Source: Anthoceros angustus (taxonomy: Eukaryota; Streptophyta; Anthocerotopsida; Anthocerotales; Anthocerotaceae). Taken from it: DNA of 64,000 nucleotides. A program made the translations under genes and the position numbers. Under the pieces are notes generated by a model that was given only the letters and a program-made list of their open reading frames with translations, searched no databases and was not told the origin of the DNA. Below, in pieces: positions 1-11,898 of the stretch. Location: the NCBI GenBank assembly GCA_010909165.1, contig VJWM01000044.1, positions 372,001 through 436,000 on the forward strand. The letters are read 5' to 3'. Positions within the stretch are counted from its first letter, which is position 1; each line of letters starts with the position of its first letter.

Positions 1-2740
1 TATTCTTTTGATGAGGAAGCAATAAAACTTCCAGAGAAAACAGAGTCTGCTAGCCTAGTAGGCTGCCTTGAATAACAGTATGCAGTTTTCCTTTAGTTTC
101 CACGGTGTTCAGTGCTATGGGCTGAGTGCACTTTTTAGCTGCACCTTGGGGACCAAACGTTCAGGACGGTGGGGCAGCCTCATGAACCTCCCCATCCGAC
201 ACACTTATGGAGTAAGTAGTTACGAGCTTCAAGTTAGTGCACAGGGATCAAAATTGCACACACCTTGCGATGTGCAGTGTCCAGAGTACGATCAAGAGGA
301 TAGATTAGTATCAAGAATGAATTGGTACAGCCTCAGGTATACCATGGTTATGAACGTGTTTACATATAAGGGCAGCACAGGGGCAATCCATCCATGAATG
401 GGCCAGGTGCGCTCCGGCCACAGCTCTACCTATCTAATGCTGCTACTGGGTTTCAAGACTAAGCATTACAGATATGGTACAAGCGAGTAGAGAAACGACT
501 CAAGATGTGAAGCAAGGGCAGCCTGGCATCAGGTGGCAGCTGCCAGGTGTGCCAAGAGGCCGACCATACCGGCGTTGATGTAAGTGGTGGGCTCCGCCTG
601 CCCGTAGTTGCTACGGTCGTCGGCATACGCATCGGCGTCGTCGGGTCCTCCCACAATGCCTCCCGTCAGCTGGTTGGGGTCGGAAGTTTTGGCCTCGTAG
701 TAGGAAAAGCTGTCAGAGCAGTCGATCTCGGCGGGTGAGTCTTCATGCTGGGCACTGAAGCAGCGCGATGGTGAACCCGCTGAGGAAGCTGGTCCCAAAT
801 CCCACCATGTACGACATGCGCTGAGGATTTTCTCCCAGGATGTAGTCCACCTGCAGCAGGCAGCAGGTAATTGTTCAGCGACAGAGAAGTTAAGATCCTT
901 CAGTGAAGTAGGGGCGGAACATCATCTGCAGACAACACGGGAAGTAGTACCTGGGTTTTGGCATGAGAATAGAGCTGGGCAGGAGTGATGGCCGTGGTGC
1001 CACAAGTGACAGTCTGTTGAGCTGCCTCCAGGTACTTGGCGTAGACAAGGAGAAGGAAGGAAGATGCAGTCACGTACTGCAGATTGCTACCTGCCAGGAA
1101 ATAGAAGAGCCCGCCTGCAGCAGCGGCCATATCATTCACAGATCATGGTTGATGCAATTGATTTGTGAGAATCCATCCATTCGATTATTCGTCAACACAG
1201 CAAGGAGATGTTCAACTGCATTTGCTTACCAGGAGTGTACTTGGCTGCAGACACGCCTGGCATGATACCGCACACGAATGCATCCGCTTGCTGCTTGTAG
1301 CCCTGTAGGCCGTCAGCCTTGCCAGCAAAGAAGAACTGGGCTGCCAGGACCTGAGCGCCCGCGTATTTGTTGTCCCAGCTGAGTGTGGGTGCGGAGGTGG
1401 TGGAGCCACCCAGCTCCTCGCCGTTGTCCACCAGGTATTGCAGGTACTTGTCGTCCCTGGATGCCTTGAAGAGCCAGGCTGCTCCCACAGCAGCTCATCC
1501 TTGAAGCCAGAGTAGGAGCAGTAGAAGGGCACACTTGCGGCTTCAGGGGTCCGTCGCTGTAGGCCGCTCTGTACTGGTCCGCAAACGAGAAGAGCTCAGC
1601 CGCGCCGGCCAGAAGCGTAGCTGAGTACTGGGCGTCAGTGGCCTGGAACACAATGGACGCAGCGGCCAGCGCGGCAGCCGTTTCCGCAGCAGCGTCGGAC
1701 CCTGGATTGCTGGCATCAATCTTGTACGCAGTGCGATCTGTGTGCATGTCCTCAGGCCTTTGCCAGCACGCGTGATCCTTGGTCGGGTCTGCCACCTGAA
1801 CGTACAGCTCGTTTGGTGCGGTGTGAGCTTTGAGCAGGTAGTCAGTCCCCAACGGATGGCATCCTGGGCGTTGGTCATCTCTCCCGCTGCGCCCAGCTCT
1901 TTCCCTTTCGATCACCGTCCACGACAGCAGCGTGATGGTGAAGGCCATGGGCAGGCCGAACTTGACATTGTCGCCAGCGTCGTAGTATCCTCCCACCAAA
2001 TCCACGTTGGAGGAGGAGCCGTCGGTCAATGCAGAATCCCCTCCACGTCAATCTCTGGGATGTGGGCAGCGGCCCAGATCGCTGTCCCTCATAGAACAAG
2101 ATGGCCTTGGACAGGGCCTCCGTGTACTCAGCCGCACCGAATCCTCCTGCACCAGCGGCAGCAGCATTGCAACCTGCAGGCGCCCAGGCAAGCGAGGCGA
2201 CACACACCCACACTCCCAATGCTGCAGCAGCAGCTGCCATTGTTCCACAGCTGGAACCTGGGGCCATGCTTCAGCGAGCGCTGCAAAGCTGCTGCAGATG
2301 GAAACCAGGTCTGAGCTGTTGAGGAAGAAGATGGCGAGAGATGAGCAGAATGCAATGCAAGAAACGTGGTGGAGGATGCCATTTATTGCAGCTGCAGGGG
2401 AATGCGCCTGCTGCGTGTTGATGGAAGCCGCAAATGCGCCTGGCGTTCGCCTCGGTGCTCAGGACTGGGATCTGAGCCACAGTTCATGGCGCCTTCTCCC
2501 GACCGTGAAAGCCGCTGGTGTGTCCCTTCACCCGTAACTCCGGTACCCGCTGCTGTTGCGGCAGTTGCGGGGGACCAAACTGGTTTCCACAACCTGTATG
2601 CTGAAGGCCGCTGATGTTAGATTCAGGGCAGCCCGTTTTCACTGGCATCGGACCGGCGACATCGCAGTCCAAGTGCGACAGAAGTCTATCAAGAATTATT
2701 GGTCGTTTGCCACTTGCGAAAGACCTCAATTCTAGGACAT
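1..2740. repeat. Segmental duplication, left unit (GH9-A plus flanks)
   Basis: This stretch is repeated in direct orientation at about 6532-9260. The match starts at the window edge (a run containing agcaataaaacttccagag) and covers the 3' flank, the whole GH9 gene and its promoter. Differences are mainly 1-3 base indels plus scattered substitutions. The unit continues to the left of the window, so its outer border cannot be set. The homology resumes at 4900-5480 against 9340-9780, meaning the right unit lost about 2.2 kb in between. Confidence 0.85.
529..2267 (-). pseudogene. GH9 endo-beta-1,4-glucanase copy A, multiply frameshifted
   Basis: This is a glycosyl hydrolase family 9 gene (secreted endoglucanase, cellulose or cell-wall glucan hydrolysis). 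By alignment with its neighbours the exons are 1230-2267, 951-1114 and 529-850, with GT...AG borders. Family marks are visible: a signal peptide at the ATG (2267), the DAGDN motif with two catalytic Asp, and the C-terminal DDRSNYGQAEP block with the acid/base Glu. The frame is broken at about seven places: near 2041 (2 bases), 1908, 1856, 1530, 1487, 782 and 733. Each lies in a run of C/G or T/A that is shorter than in copy B. Some shifts compensate each other but the overall frame is lost. It is either a decayed paralogue or a functional gene with uncorrected homopolymer-length errors; the sequence alone does not decide. Confidence 0.8.
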
Positions 2741-2936
2741 ATTACTTTTATACGTAGTTTGAAGTACACATAAATATATGGGAGAAATTATATGCACGGA
2801 GAAGGCTAAAGTTTATGCCTGGACTTTTGATGATAAAAGGGTTGGAAGTGGTGTCCCGCGTTGGAGATCTATTTTTAGCTAATGAAGCATGTACAACAAG
2901 ATAAAGTTCAGCCAAACAGTGCATGCTGCAAAGACA

Positions 2937-4946
2937 TTATGTACTTAAACTTTCCTGCGGAGGAACAAAAAGCATAGTTTGTAGACAAATATTGCAGCCA
3001 AGTTCCTCTTGGTAAAGGACAAGATCCTTGTTGCTCCACAACAACATGGGACCCCTCAAAGACAGTGACTCCAAATCCAACTGAGAATATCCAAAGTCGA
3101 GTCCAGAAGTCCTGAGTAGCCGATCTGTTCCTTCAGCTTGTGATCCTGCAAGTCCTGCAAGAAATTGTACAGGTTGATCAAGGTTCAACCTAAGCACAAG
3201 TCCCCGTTGTGGGGAGAACCTTGCTGAATTTCAAGTGGAATTACCTTGAAGGTACTTTTCCAAGATTCAAGTCTTAGGTCGACTTGGAAGGATGGCGAGC
3301 CCTGTGAATCAACCGCATGGATAAACTTCCAAACTATGCCTCGCTCAAAAATTTTCGTTTGGCGGAGTGTACGCATGCGTCTCTCAACCAAAGCTGAGTC
3401 CCCTGACTCGTTTGTGTCTGCACGTGAAAGAGGACTAGCCCAGCGGAAGCCGACTCCTGTACTAGGGTCTATGATAGCCCCTTTCACAGTGTCTTCAGCT
3501 GTCTTACGTTCATCATCCTGACAAACGAGGGCTTCACACTGATGGAAAATGGAGGCCCAGGGCACTCACTACTTTCTATTGGACCCCTCATCGAGAGCAC
3601 CTATCAAAAGAGTCTGTCTCGTTTCAGAGGGACGAAGCACTTACCGAGAGCATGTCATCTCCCTCCACCACCCCGGTGGAAAGCATAAGTCTCAGGTCCC
3701 ATTCCGTGGCCCGAGATAGATCAGTAACCAGGTACCTGACCGGACGTCTCCTAAACTGCCAGAGTGCCAAGAGCATCAGCAAAGAACTCTGCAATCCTAC
3801 TAGGCGGACGAGACCATATGTTTTGAACACCGTAGATCATGAGAGTGTGCATTGTGTCAAGTGTAGACCTTGACGATGGCCAAGGACTCGCCATGGGCCT
3901 TGCACTGGACCACGAGAGGATGTTTCCAATTCCTTTTCGTAATCTGCAGGCCGACAATGTTGTGTCAGGGGTGACCATCGAGTTCAAGGTACCAGCTTCA
4001 GACACATTGTTACAGTATAATGTATACACCGGAGGAAGAAAGATACGAGTCACCTCTATGATGATAACTTCCTTCTCAATTTGGCGGTCCTCTTGAGATC
4101 GAGCAAACTCTTTCAGCCTGTCGAAATAATGTCGAGGGAGGTTTGTGTCCAAAACTTTGAAGGGTCGTGTAGGCCAACGTTTTGGGCGACCCCTCTCAAA
4201 CTCCTCTTCAAGTTCAGTAAACGAGAAGGAAGGCAGACTTTCCAGTGTTTTAGGTCCCCTGCGCAGGCGCGAGGGAGCACTGAGCTTCAAATTGCAGGGA
4301 CAATGCAAAGTTTCAAAACTTTTGTGCATAACTCACAAAGTGGGGCGTGAGCAGTGACGTCGATACTCCACGCCAGGGTAAAAGGTCAATCGCCCAAAGC
4401 GCAGCCACAACAAAGGTCTCAGATGTCGGCCCGTCCGAGAGTCACTCGTGTCCGCACACGAGCTGGCAAACTCTTCGAGAGCTGCCTTCAAGTCCTGCTC
4501 CAGCTTGGACCGCAGTCGAAGGCCTTGAAGCGAGTGCAGCCCTGATCCCGCAACCCCCTGAGCCAAAGCTGGCGACGAGGCTGAAACCCAGGTTTAATTA
4601 CAAGCCAGAAATCAATACGTGGATTGCAGATGCCATGATCAACCACAAGCTTACAAGCGTGGAACATGAACTGACAGATACCTCCATGAAATTCCTTCTG
4701 CTGAGCCGGAGCCGGAGCCGTAACCACGCTGAGCCGGCAGCAGTTGTCGTCATCGACGCGGAATCGAAGGGACTGGTCCATCGGGGACAACATGTAAAGC
4801 TTGTTTATTGCGTTTGCAGAGTAGTTCAGCATCATCCCAATCCAAGGACGGAGAGGAGGCGTCGTTCGAGGGACATCTGGAAAAGCTAGACCGGTGGAAG
4901 ATTGTGGCGCATCTTTTCGCAGATGTGGGGGAATGTATTTCCCCAT
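2937..4946 (-). CDS. Unrecognised plant gene, copy 1 (frame interrupted)
   Basis: I do not recognise this family. A start codon at 4946 opens with MGKYIPPHLRK and reads well to about 4500. Coding-like sequence then continues in other frames: about 4540-4350 (an acidic/Leu segment, then a TGA at 4333-4335), 4329-3990, a segment reading LQITKRNWKHPL to about 3865, then 3800-3630 containing DLSRATEW and 3520-3200 containing KGAIIDPSTG and KIFERGIVWKF. The same peptides in the same order occur at 17.2-18.4 kb with amino-acid substitutions, so this was selected protein. Frame changes could be introns or indels; I cannot set exon borders reliably. No known catalytic motif or membrane segment is visible. 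The PPHLR start recalls an N-terminal motif in several RNA-related eukaryotic proteins, too short to infer function. Confidence 0.5.
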
Positions 4947-5038
4947 GCTAAGACTAGTCACTACAAAATCAAGGCTATGGACCTGGTCTTCGCCGGCCTC
5001 ATGGAAACAAGTTGCCCGCTTCCAGGGTTCTCTCAATG

Positions 5039-5135
5039 CCAGGTGAACGCTTCCGGATTCCGGAGAGTAAGAGCCAGAACGCTACGCTTCCGGACTTGTG
5101 AGAGTAAGAACCGGAACCTTCCGGATTTGAGAGAG
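5039..5135. repeat. About 30-bp minisatellite upstream of the unrecognised gene
   Basis: Three degenerate direct repeats of roughly 30 bp carry the core cgcttccgga followed by a gagagtaaga-type spacer. The array sits about 100-190 bp upstream of the ATG at 4946. The same repeat occurs as several copies at 18455-18550 and as a single copy near 9480, always upstream of a copy of the same 5' end. Confidence 0.7.
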
Positions 5136-5179
5136 AAGCTGCGGATCGCCAGGCTTTGCGGCTTCTATTCATAAGTCGC

Positions 5180-6021
5180 GTCGGGCACTAATGATCATGT
5201 CTGTACATCAATCCCCGATCGTGATCGTGAATTCGAGCGTGTTAGGTACTAACATAAAGCCAGTCCCGGACTCCCTGGTGTACTCTCGGCGGCTACTTCC
5301 CGCGCCGTAATTTAAACTAATGTTTCCTTCATGCTCCGATAATTTGAATTGATTGTGCATTCACGGTCTGGCGGCAGGCGCCAACCGCCACCTGTCCCAG
5401 GCCATTAGCAACACCGCGCGCGAAGTTTTCCACCCGTACAACGGTTGCCTACAATGAAGACAATGTTTACAACCAGGATCCGAATCTCGATTCTCCAGAC
5501 ATTCCGATTGACTATTGCACGTACAGGCTGCAAGTGAGATTGAGAGATCGAAAGAAGCCAGTTGCCGGCTGTTGCGGGCAGCAGCTTCCAACAGGAAAGT
5601 TTTTTAGAGCAGGTGTGTCACCTCCCTGATATGTATGTAGTCTTATCTGCACAACAAAACCAACCTTGCTTCCAACCTTGCAAGCACAACAAAACCCTTT
5701 CGCACTTGATGTCCAGCAAAGCCAACGATGAGGAACGCACACTAATCCGTGACATGGATGAAAGAAACAAGTCTGCCCGCTTTTCTAAGGTTTATCATAC
5801 TGGTGAGGGAGAAACAATGAAATCGATGCACAAGTGAGGCTGATAAACCTGAGCTCTGAAATGCTGAAACAGTGGTGCTGATGCACAGGTGAGACTGATA
5901 GACCTGATTTCACTCATCACTGTCAATCGAAGTGAAGTCTACCAGTCCACCTTACATTGGGGCAGACTGGTGAACAAGATGTCTTTCTACACCTGTGACC
6001 TGTCCCGCGGCAACAGCACTT
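5180..6021. other. Intergenic, no gene seen
   Basis: The first 300 bases resemble 9540-9780 (the flank of the right-hand unit). ORFs here are short and show no family similarity that I recognise. No RNA gene or element ends were seen. Confidence 0.5.
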
Positions 6022-6461
6022 CTAGCCTGAATTAACCTTCAGAACTTGAAAGACCTGCAAAACAGATGGGACAGTTTCATGTCCTGCGTACTTCGTTTTC
6101 TGGCGAACTCCTACCGTTGATACTTGCTTGCCTTCTCCCTCACATGGTTTATAATCTTGAGCATGTTTCTTTGCCTCGTCTAATTGCCCTGTACGCCCAA
6201 GAAGATCAATCATGCAATCGCAATGCTCATTAGTAGGCTGATGCTGCGTGCCATTCAACCATGGAATCAGCCTGGCCACGCTGTAAAATATCCGGCATGC
6301 ATTTTCCAGTTCGCCATATTCGGCATATATGACCACCAGGCAAAATATTGCCCAACAGTATAGTGTTTGGCAACAATCCTCCTCCCACAGGCTGAAACTA
6401 TGCAGCTGCCTGTCCTTCTGTAAGGCACCAGCGCTTGCTTGTACAGGCCTTCATAGCACAT
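6022..6461 (-). pseudogene. PLS-class PPR gene fragment
   Basis: Minus-strand sequence reads through pieces of a pentatricopeptide repeat protein: CMIDLLGRTGQLDEA (typical of the motif before the E domain) preceded by a helix-turn-helix segment with ENACRIF. No start, no full set of repeats and no E/DYW domain follow, so it is a broken remnant. Similar fragments lie between the other GH9 copies at 18.8-20.0, 22.5-24.4 and 27.9-28.7 kb, so a PPR gene was part of the duplicated unit. PPR proteins bind organellar RNA one base per repeat; this fragment is unlikely to be functional. Confidence 0.65.
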
Positions 6462-6531
6462 GACGATCCATTTTGCAGGATCCAGAAAAATGTTCTCCGC
6501 AAGTACTCCCTCTCCCCTTCTTGCTTGCAGC

Positions 6532-9260
6532 GCTGATTCTTTTGATAAAGAAGCAATAAAACTTCCAGAGAAAAACAGAGTCTGCTAGCCTAGTAGGCTG
6601 CCTTGAATAACAGTATGCAGTTTTCCCTTTAGTTTCCACGGTGTTCAGTGATATGGGCGGAGTGCACTTTTTAGCTGCAGCTTGGGGACCGAATGTTCAG
6701 GACGGTGGGGCAGCCTCATGAACCTCCCCATCCGACACACTTATGGACTAAGTAGTTACGAGCTTCAAGTTAGTATACAGGGGATCAAAATTGCACATAC
6801 CTTGCGATGTGCAGTGTCCAGAGTACGACTAAGAGGATAGATTAGTATCAAGAATGAATTGATACAGCCTGAGGTATACCATGGTTATGAAAGTGTTTGC
6901 ATATAAGGGCAGCACAGGGAGGCAACCCATCCATGAATGGGCCAGGTGCGCTCCCGGCCACAGCTCTACCTATCTAATGCTGCTACTGGGTTCCAAGACT
7001 AAGCATTACAGATATGGTACAAGCCAGTCGAGAAACGACTCCAAGATGTGAAGCAAGGGCAGCCTGGCATCAGGTGGCAGCTGCCAGGTGTGCCAAGAGG
7101 CCGACCATACCGGCGTTGATGTAAGTGGTGGGCTCCGCCTGCCCGTAGTTGCTACGGTCGTCGGCATACGCATCGGCGTCGTCGGGTCCTCCCACAATGC
7201 CTCCCGTCAGCTGGTTGGGGTCGGAAGTTTTGGCCTCGTAGTAGGAAAAGCTGTCAGAGCAGTCGATCTCGGCGGGGGGAGTCTTCATGCTGGGCACTGA
7301 AGCAGCGCGATGGTGAACCCGCTGAGGGAAGCTGGTCCCAAATCCCACCATGTACGACATGCGCTGAGGATTGTCTCCCAGGATGTAGTCCACCTGCAGC
7401 AGGCAGCAGGTAATTGTTCAGCGACAGAGAAGTTAAGATCCTTCAGTGAAGTAGGAGCGGAACATCATCTGCAGACAACACGGGAAGTAGTACCTGGGTT
7501 TTGGCATGAGAATAGAGCTGTGCAGGAGTGATGGCCGTGGTGCCACAAGTGACAGTCTGTTGAGCTGCCTCCAGGTACTTGGCGTAGACAAGGAGAAGGA
7601 AGGAAGATGCAGTCACGTACTGCAGATTGCTACCTGCCAGGAAATAGAAGAGCCCGCCTGCAGCAGCGGCCATATCATTCACAGATCATGGTTGATGCAA
7701 TTGATTTGGCAGAGAATCCATCCATTCGATTATTCGTCAACACAGCAAGGAGAATGTTCAACTGCATTTGCTTACCAGGAGTGTACTTGGCTGCAGACAC
7801 GCCTGGCATGATACCGCACACGAATGCATCCGCTTGCTGCTTGTAGCCCTGTAGGCCGTCAGCCTTGCCAGCAAAGAAGAACTGGGCTGCCAGGACCTGA
7901 GCGCCCGCGTATTTGTTGTCCCAGCTGAGTGTGGGTGCGGAGGTGGTGGAGCCACCCAGCTCCTTGCCGTTGTCCACCAGGTATTGCAGGTACTTGTCGT
8001 CCCTGGATGCCTTGAAGAGCCAGGCTGCTCCCCACAGCAGCTCATCCTTGAAGCCAGAGTAGGAGCAGTAGAAGGGGCACACTTGCGGCTTCAGGGGCCC
8101 GTCGCTGTAGGCCGCTCTGTACTGGTTCGCAAACGAGAAGAGCTCAGCAGCACTGGCCAGAAGCGTAGCTGAGTACTGGGCGTCAGTGGCCTGGAACACA
8201 ATGGATGCAGCGGCCAGCGCGGCAGCCGTTTCCGCAGCAGCGTCGGACCCTGGATTGCTGGCATCAATCTTGTACGCAGTGCGATCTGTGTGCATGTCCT
8301 CAGGCCTTGCCAGCACGCGTGATCCTTGGTCGGGTCTGCCACCTGAACGTACAGCTCGTTTGGTGCGGTGTGAGCTTTGAGCAGGTAGTCAGTCCCCCAA
8401 CGGATGGCATCCTGGGCGTTGGTCATCTCTCCCGCTGCGCTCAGCTCTTTCCCCTTTTCGATCACCGTCCACGACAGCAGCGTGATGGTGAAGGCCATGG
8501 GCAGGCCGAACTTGACATTGTCGCCAGCGTCGTAGTATCCTCCCACCAAATCCACGTTGGAGGAGGAGCCGTCGGTCAATGCAGAATCCCCCCTCCACGT
8601 CAATCTCTGGGATGTGGGCAGCGGCCCAGATCTCTGTCCCTCGTAGAACAAGATGGCCTTGGACAGGGCCTCAGTGTACTCAGCCGCACCGAATCCTCCT
8701 GCACCAGCGGCAGCAGCATTGCATCCTGCAGGCGCCCAGACAAGCGAGGCGGCGCACATCCACACTCCCAACGCTGCAATCGCAAATGCGCTACACCTGA
8801 AATTTTGGGCCATTGCTTAGAGCTACCAGGCTGCTGCAGATGGCGATCAGCTCTGAGCCGTTGAAGGAGATGGCGGAGGGATGAGCAGAATGCAATGCCA
8901 GTAACGTGGTGGAGGATGTCATTAAATACACCTCCAGGGGAACAACGCGCCTGCCGCCTGTTGATGGAAGCCGGAAAGCGCCTCCTGTTCGCCTCGGTGC
9001 GCAGGAATGGATGGCATCCGAGCCACATTTCACGCCGCTCGCTCCCTACCGTGAAAGTTGCTGGTGTGTCCGTTAATCGGGTAAAACGGTTACGGCAGTT
9101 GCGGGGACCAAACTGCTTTCCCCAAGCCATAAACATATGTGCGAATACAGCACCGAGGCCGCCGATCATGGATTCAGGGCAGCTCGCTTTCGCAGGCATC
9201 GGACCGGAGACACCGGACTCCAACTTCTCCAGTTTACCTTGCAGCGTGCAAATAACTCCA
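6532..9260. repeat. Segmental duplication, right unit (GH9-B plus flanks)
   Basis: Direct repeat of 1-2740. The left border is sharp at about 6532, where the sequence changes from PPR remnant to the copy of window position 1. The unit includes the 3' flank, GH9-B and its promoter up to about 9260. Past that, homology to the left unit resumes only at 9340 (matching 4900), so the unrecognised gene has been deleted here. Confidence 0.85.
7070..8813 (-). pseudogene. GH9 endo-beta-1,4-glucanase copy B, one frameshift
   Basis: Secreted GH9 endoglucanase, about 507 residues if the frame is restored, the usual length for the family. Exons: 7776-8813, 7494-7657 and 7070-7393, with introns of 118 and 100 bp. 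The ATG at 8813 is followed by a hydrophobic signal peptide. The DAGDN motif, the HHR triad of the substrate cleft, and DDRSNYGQAEP with the catalytic Glu are all present. Only one defect is visible: near 8307 a run of three T on the plus strand (as in copies A and C) is two, shifting the frame after ACWQ. This is the least damaged of the five minus-strand copies and may be functional if that base is a sequencing error. A TATA-like tatttaa lies about 110 bp upstream of the ATG, near 8925. Confidence 0.8.
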
Positions 9261-9339
9261 ATTCACCTCTAATTGGTATGGTTCAAATTTCAGATGCCAG
9301 TGATGAAAGTGAAAACGGAAAAAGGAAATAAGTGGCGCA

Positions 9340-9620
9340 GTGCTTCGCTTGTGTGGGATAATGTATCTGGCCATGCCAAGACTAGTCAATACAGAATCAA
9401 GGCCATGGACCTGCCCTTTGTCTTTGTCTGTCTCGTGGAAACAACTTGCCTACTTCCATACTTCTCTCACACTGACAGCTGAACGCTTCCGGATTTCTGA
9501 GCGGAGCTACCGACGACCAGGTTTTACCACATCTCTTGATAAATCGCTTCGGGCACTGATGATCACAAGCTGGACATCAATCCCCGATTATCATGAATTG
9601 CAGAGTGTTAGGTACTAACA
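9340..9620 (-). pseudogene. 5' remnant of the unrecognised gene family
   Basis: The start of the unrecognised gene is preserved here (ATG at 9374, reading MARYIIPH against MGKYIPPH in copy 1), with about 250 bp of its upstream flank including one cgcttccgga unit. The rest of the gene is missing and the sequence joins the GH9-B promoter flank. This is the scar of a deletion of about 2.2 kb relative to the left unit. Confidence 0.6.
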
Positions 9621-9859
9621 TGAAGCCGCATCGTCCTCTAGTCTCTTCCACTCTCACGACTCCCTATTGTACTATCGTCGCCTACTTATATTACCCCTTT
9701 GGTTCGCGCTCCGAGGGCAGCTAAACGCCACCGGTCCCAAGCTCCCGACAACACCCCGCGCGAGCTCGGGTGGGAAGCGCGTCTGTGAGAAACTAGCTTG
9801 ATAATTTTGTGATGAACGGTCAATAATGCATTATGAGAGCTTGGCAGTAACGGTACTGG

Positions 9860-10437
9860 TGAAATAAGGTAGAAAGGTGAAAATTTGAAAAAGGTAAAAA
9901 GTTAAGTTAGTAGCTGCCCTGTTAAGAAGATGCATGTGTTGCATGCTTCATGCAATCTCTTGTTAGAGAGGAATTGCTACAGCCACAAATGAAGAGCTGC
10001 CTAGAGAGGACTCTTAGTGATTAGTGGTCTGTAAGAATCCCTAGATTTAACAGCTGCCTAGTTAAGGTCAGGCTGCGGGATATATAAGGGCTAGAGCAAG
10101 GGCTTTGAGGAACAAGTGGGACTCACTCTTTGAGAGAGCAGGCAAGTGTGCGCTGCAAGCCTTGTGTTGAGAGAGCTGTGGAGAGCTAGCTAGTGAGCTT
10201 GTCATGGAATCAAGGCGTAGCGGTTGGGCGTGAATGGCATTCCATCGTTGTATTCTTGCAATAAAAGCGGCACCTCGAGGAGGTGGCTTGCAGTCGTCGA
10301 TGGACGGGCTACTTGGAGCCTAGTGTTGTGTTGTGAGGTTGAGGCGAGAATCGTGCAAGTCTCTTGTGGAGTGAATTGGCGAGGTCCTGACCGTGGGAAG
10401 CCGACGCCCTTCCTTCTTGCTGAGGGGTGTTACTTTA
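9860..10437 (+). repeat. 5' LTR
   Basis: Starts tgaaataaggtagaaagg and ends just before the primer site. A TATA box (gatatataaggg) lies at about 10079 and a caataaa polyadenylation-type signal at about 10257, the expected U3-R-U5 order. It matches the 3' LTR nearly base for base apart from many short indels. Confidence 0.9.
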
Positions 10438-10438
10438 G

Positions 10439-10450
10439 TGGTATCAGAGC
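10439..10450 (+). promoter_or_regulatory. Primer binding site (initiator tRNA-Met)
   Basis: The sequence tggtatcagagc directly follows the LTR. It is the standard plant retrotransposon primer site, complementary to the 3' end of initiator methionine tRNA. Confidence 0.9.
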
Positions 10451-10478
10451 GTAGTCCATTCCTCCAAGTGACTAGAGA

Positions 10479-11535
10479 GTGCACAAGATGGTCAATGAGA
10501 AGCGTAAGGAGAGGCTGAAGAAGCAGCAGTCTCCCGCCGATCATCCGCCTCAACCGCCCGAAGGTTCATCATCCTCAGAACAAGAGGAAGTGAGAGCGCC
10601 GCCTCAGGAGAGAAGTCAGAGGACTGGAAGAAACGGATGGTGGAAGTACTTTATCAAGTTCTTCCAGGTGTCTTGGACGATGTAATGACTTCAAGGAAGA
10701 AGACAAAGAAGAATCCAGGCCACTCAACAAGGCGAAGATGGAAGAACAAGAAGAAATCTTCCTGAATTCAGCATCTTCAAAGTGGCTCCAAATCGAGCAT
10801 GAAGCTAGCCCTACGATAAGTATGAGGGAGAAAGAGATGCAAGTCATTGATTCTTGGATCTATTCTATTGAGACTTATCTCGCCTCATCCGTGTTGAGAG
10901 TACTACTTAGGTACATTGGCAATTTCTTAAAGGGCTATGCTTTGTCCGTGGCGGAGTTATGGTGCTAATGTTGCCTGGGTAACCAGAGCACATACCATCA
11001 GTGGGCATCCTTCAAAGAAGCCCTCAAGAAGCGGTTCCAACTGCGAATGCTTCGCGTCTAAGTAGGCAATGACTTGACAATATCAAGCAAAACAGTCACG
11101 AGATTATGTAAGTACCTTGGTGAAGCATCATGCCTTTGCACTACCATGAGTGAAGATGACAAACGCATCGCTTCATGGTTTGTTTGAAGGATTGGGCTGC
11201 TAAATTGAGTTGCATAGTCCAACTACATTGGCAGAGGCCATTACTGCAGATGCCATCAGATACTTTCCATTCTAGTACATCCAACTCCTAGAAGATTTCG
11301 GCAGACTGTGGCGGTGACTAGAGGAAGCTCTAGTAGTGCAGAGGAGTCAGGGACATGGCGGAAATGGAATTGCAAGAGGCAATTCAAGAGGAAATTTCAG
11401 CGGAAGAAATCGAGGAGCGCGCAGAGGTCATGAGCTCGAGAGTCAAGATGGGTTCTCGAAAGGAGTATGCTACTCATGTGGAGAGCCGGACATTATGCAA
11501 ATGAATGCCCGAATCTTGAACAAAATCTCAACGTA
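10479..11535 (+). pseudogene. gag remnant with CCHC zinc knuckle
   Basis: Short broken frames with a charged, Gln/Glu-rich capsid-like character run from about 10479. Near 11467-11515 the knuckle CYSCGEP is followed, after a one-base shift, by GHYANECP, giving the C-x2-C-x4-H-x4-C pattern of a nucleocapsid knuckle. The shift is one missing G in the run between the two parts. Arg/Gly-rich sequence precedes the knuckle. Confidence 0.75.
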
Positions 11536-11898
11536 GCGAAGGAGATCCACACCAAGACTCGGGATTACGGAGTGGCGGATCCGAGGATCCCAAGTGACGG
11601 ATCGGCCACATGTTGCGAAGGCGCATGTGGTGAGTCTCAGTCTTGAGGGCACTATTCGGAGGCGGGTGGAGAGCTCATGTACATACATGGATGTATAAAT
11701 GGAGCGAGCGAGGATGTTGCTTGACTTAGCAACACATAATTTCATTTCTCCTAGCAAGGCAAGCAAGCTTGGTTTGACATGGGCTAGTACATCGAGCCAT
11801 GTAGAGTGAAACAAGCTAAAGGAATGCCGCAACACAAAGGTGAATTGCAAGAAGTGCCGTTGCGAGATAGGGAATTGGAATGGAGCGAGCTTTGTAGA

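Noticed and set aside
4347-4889. 180-codon plus-strand ORF
   Set aside because: Opposite strand to blocks of the unrecognised gene that are conserved in a second copy.
8205-8864. 219-codon plus-strand ORF over GH9-B, and similar long ones at 1742-2314, 21434-21973 and 25328-26074
   Set aside because: Antisense shadows of conserved GC-rich GH9 exons; the minus-strand reading carries the family motifs.
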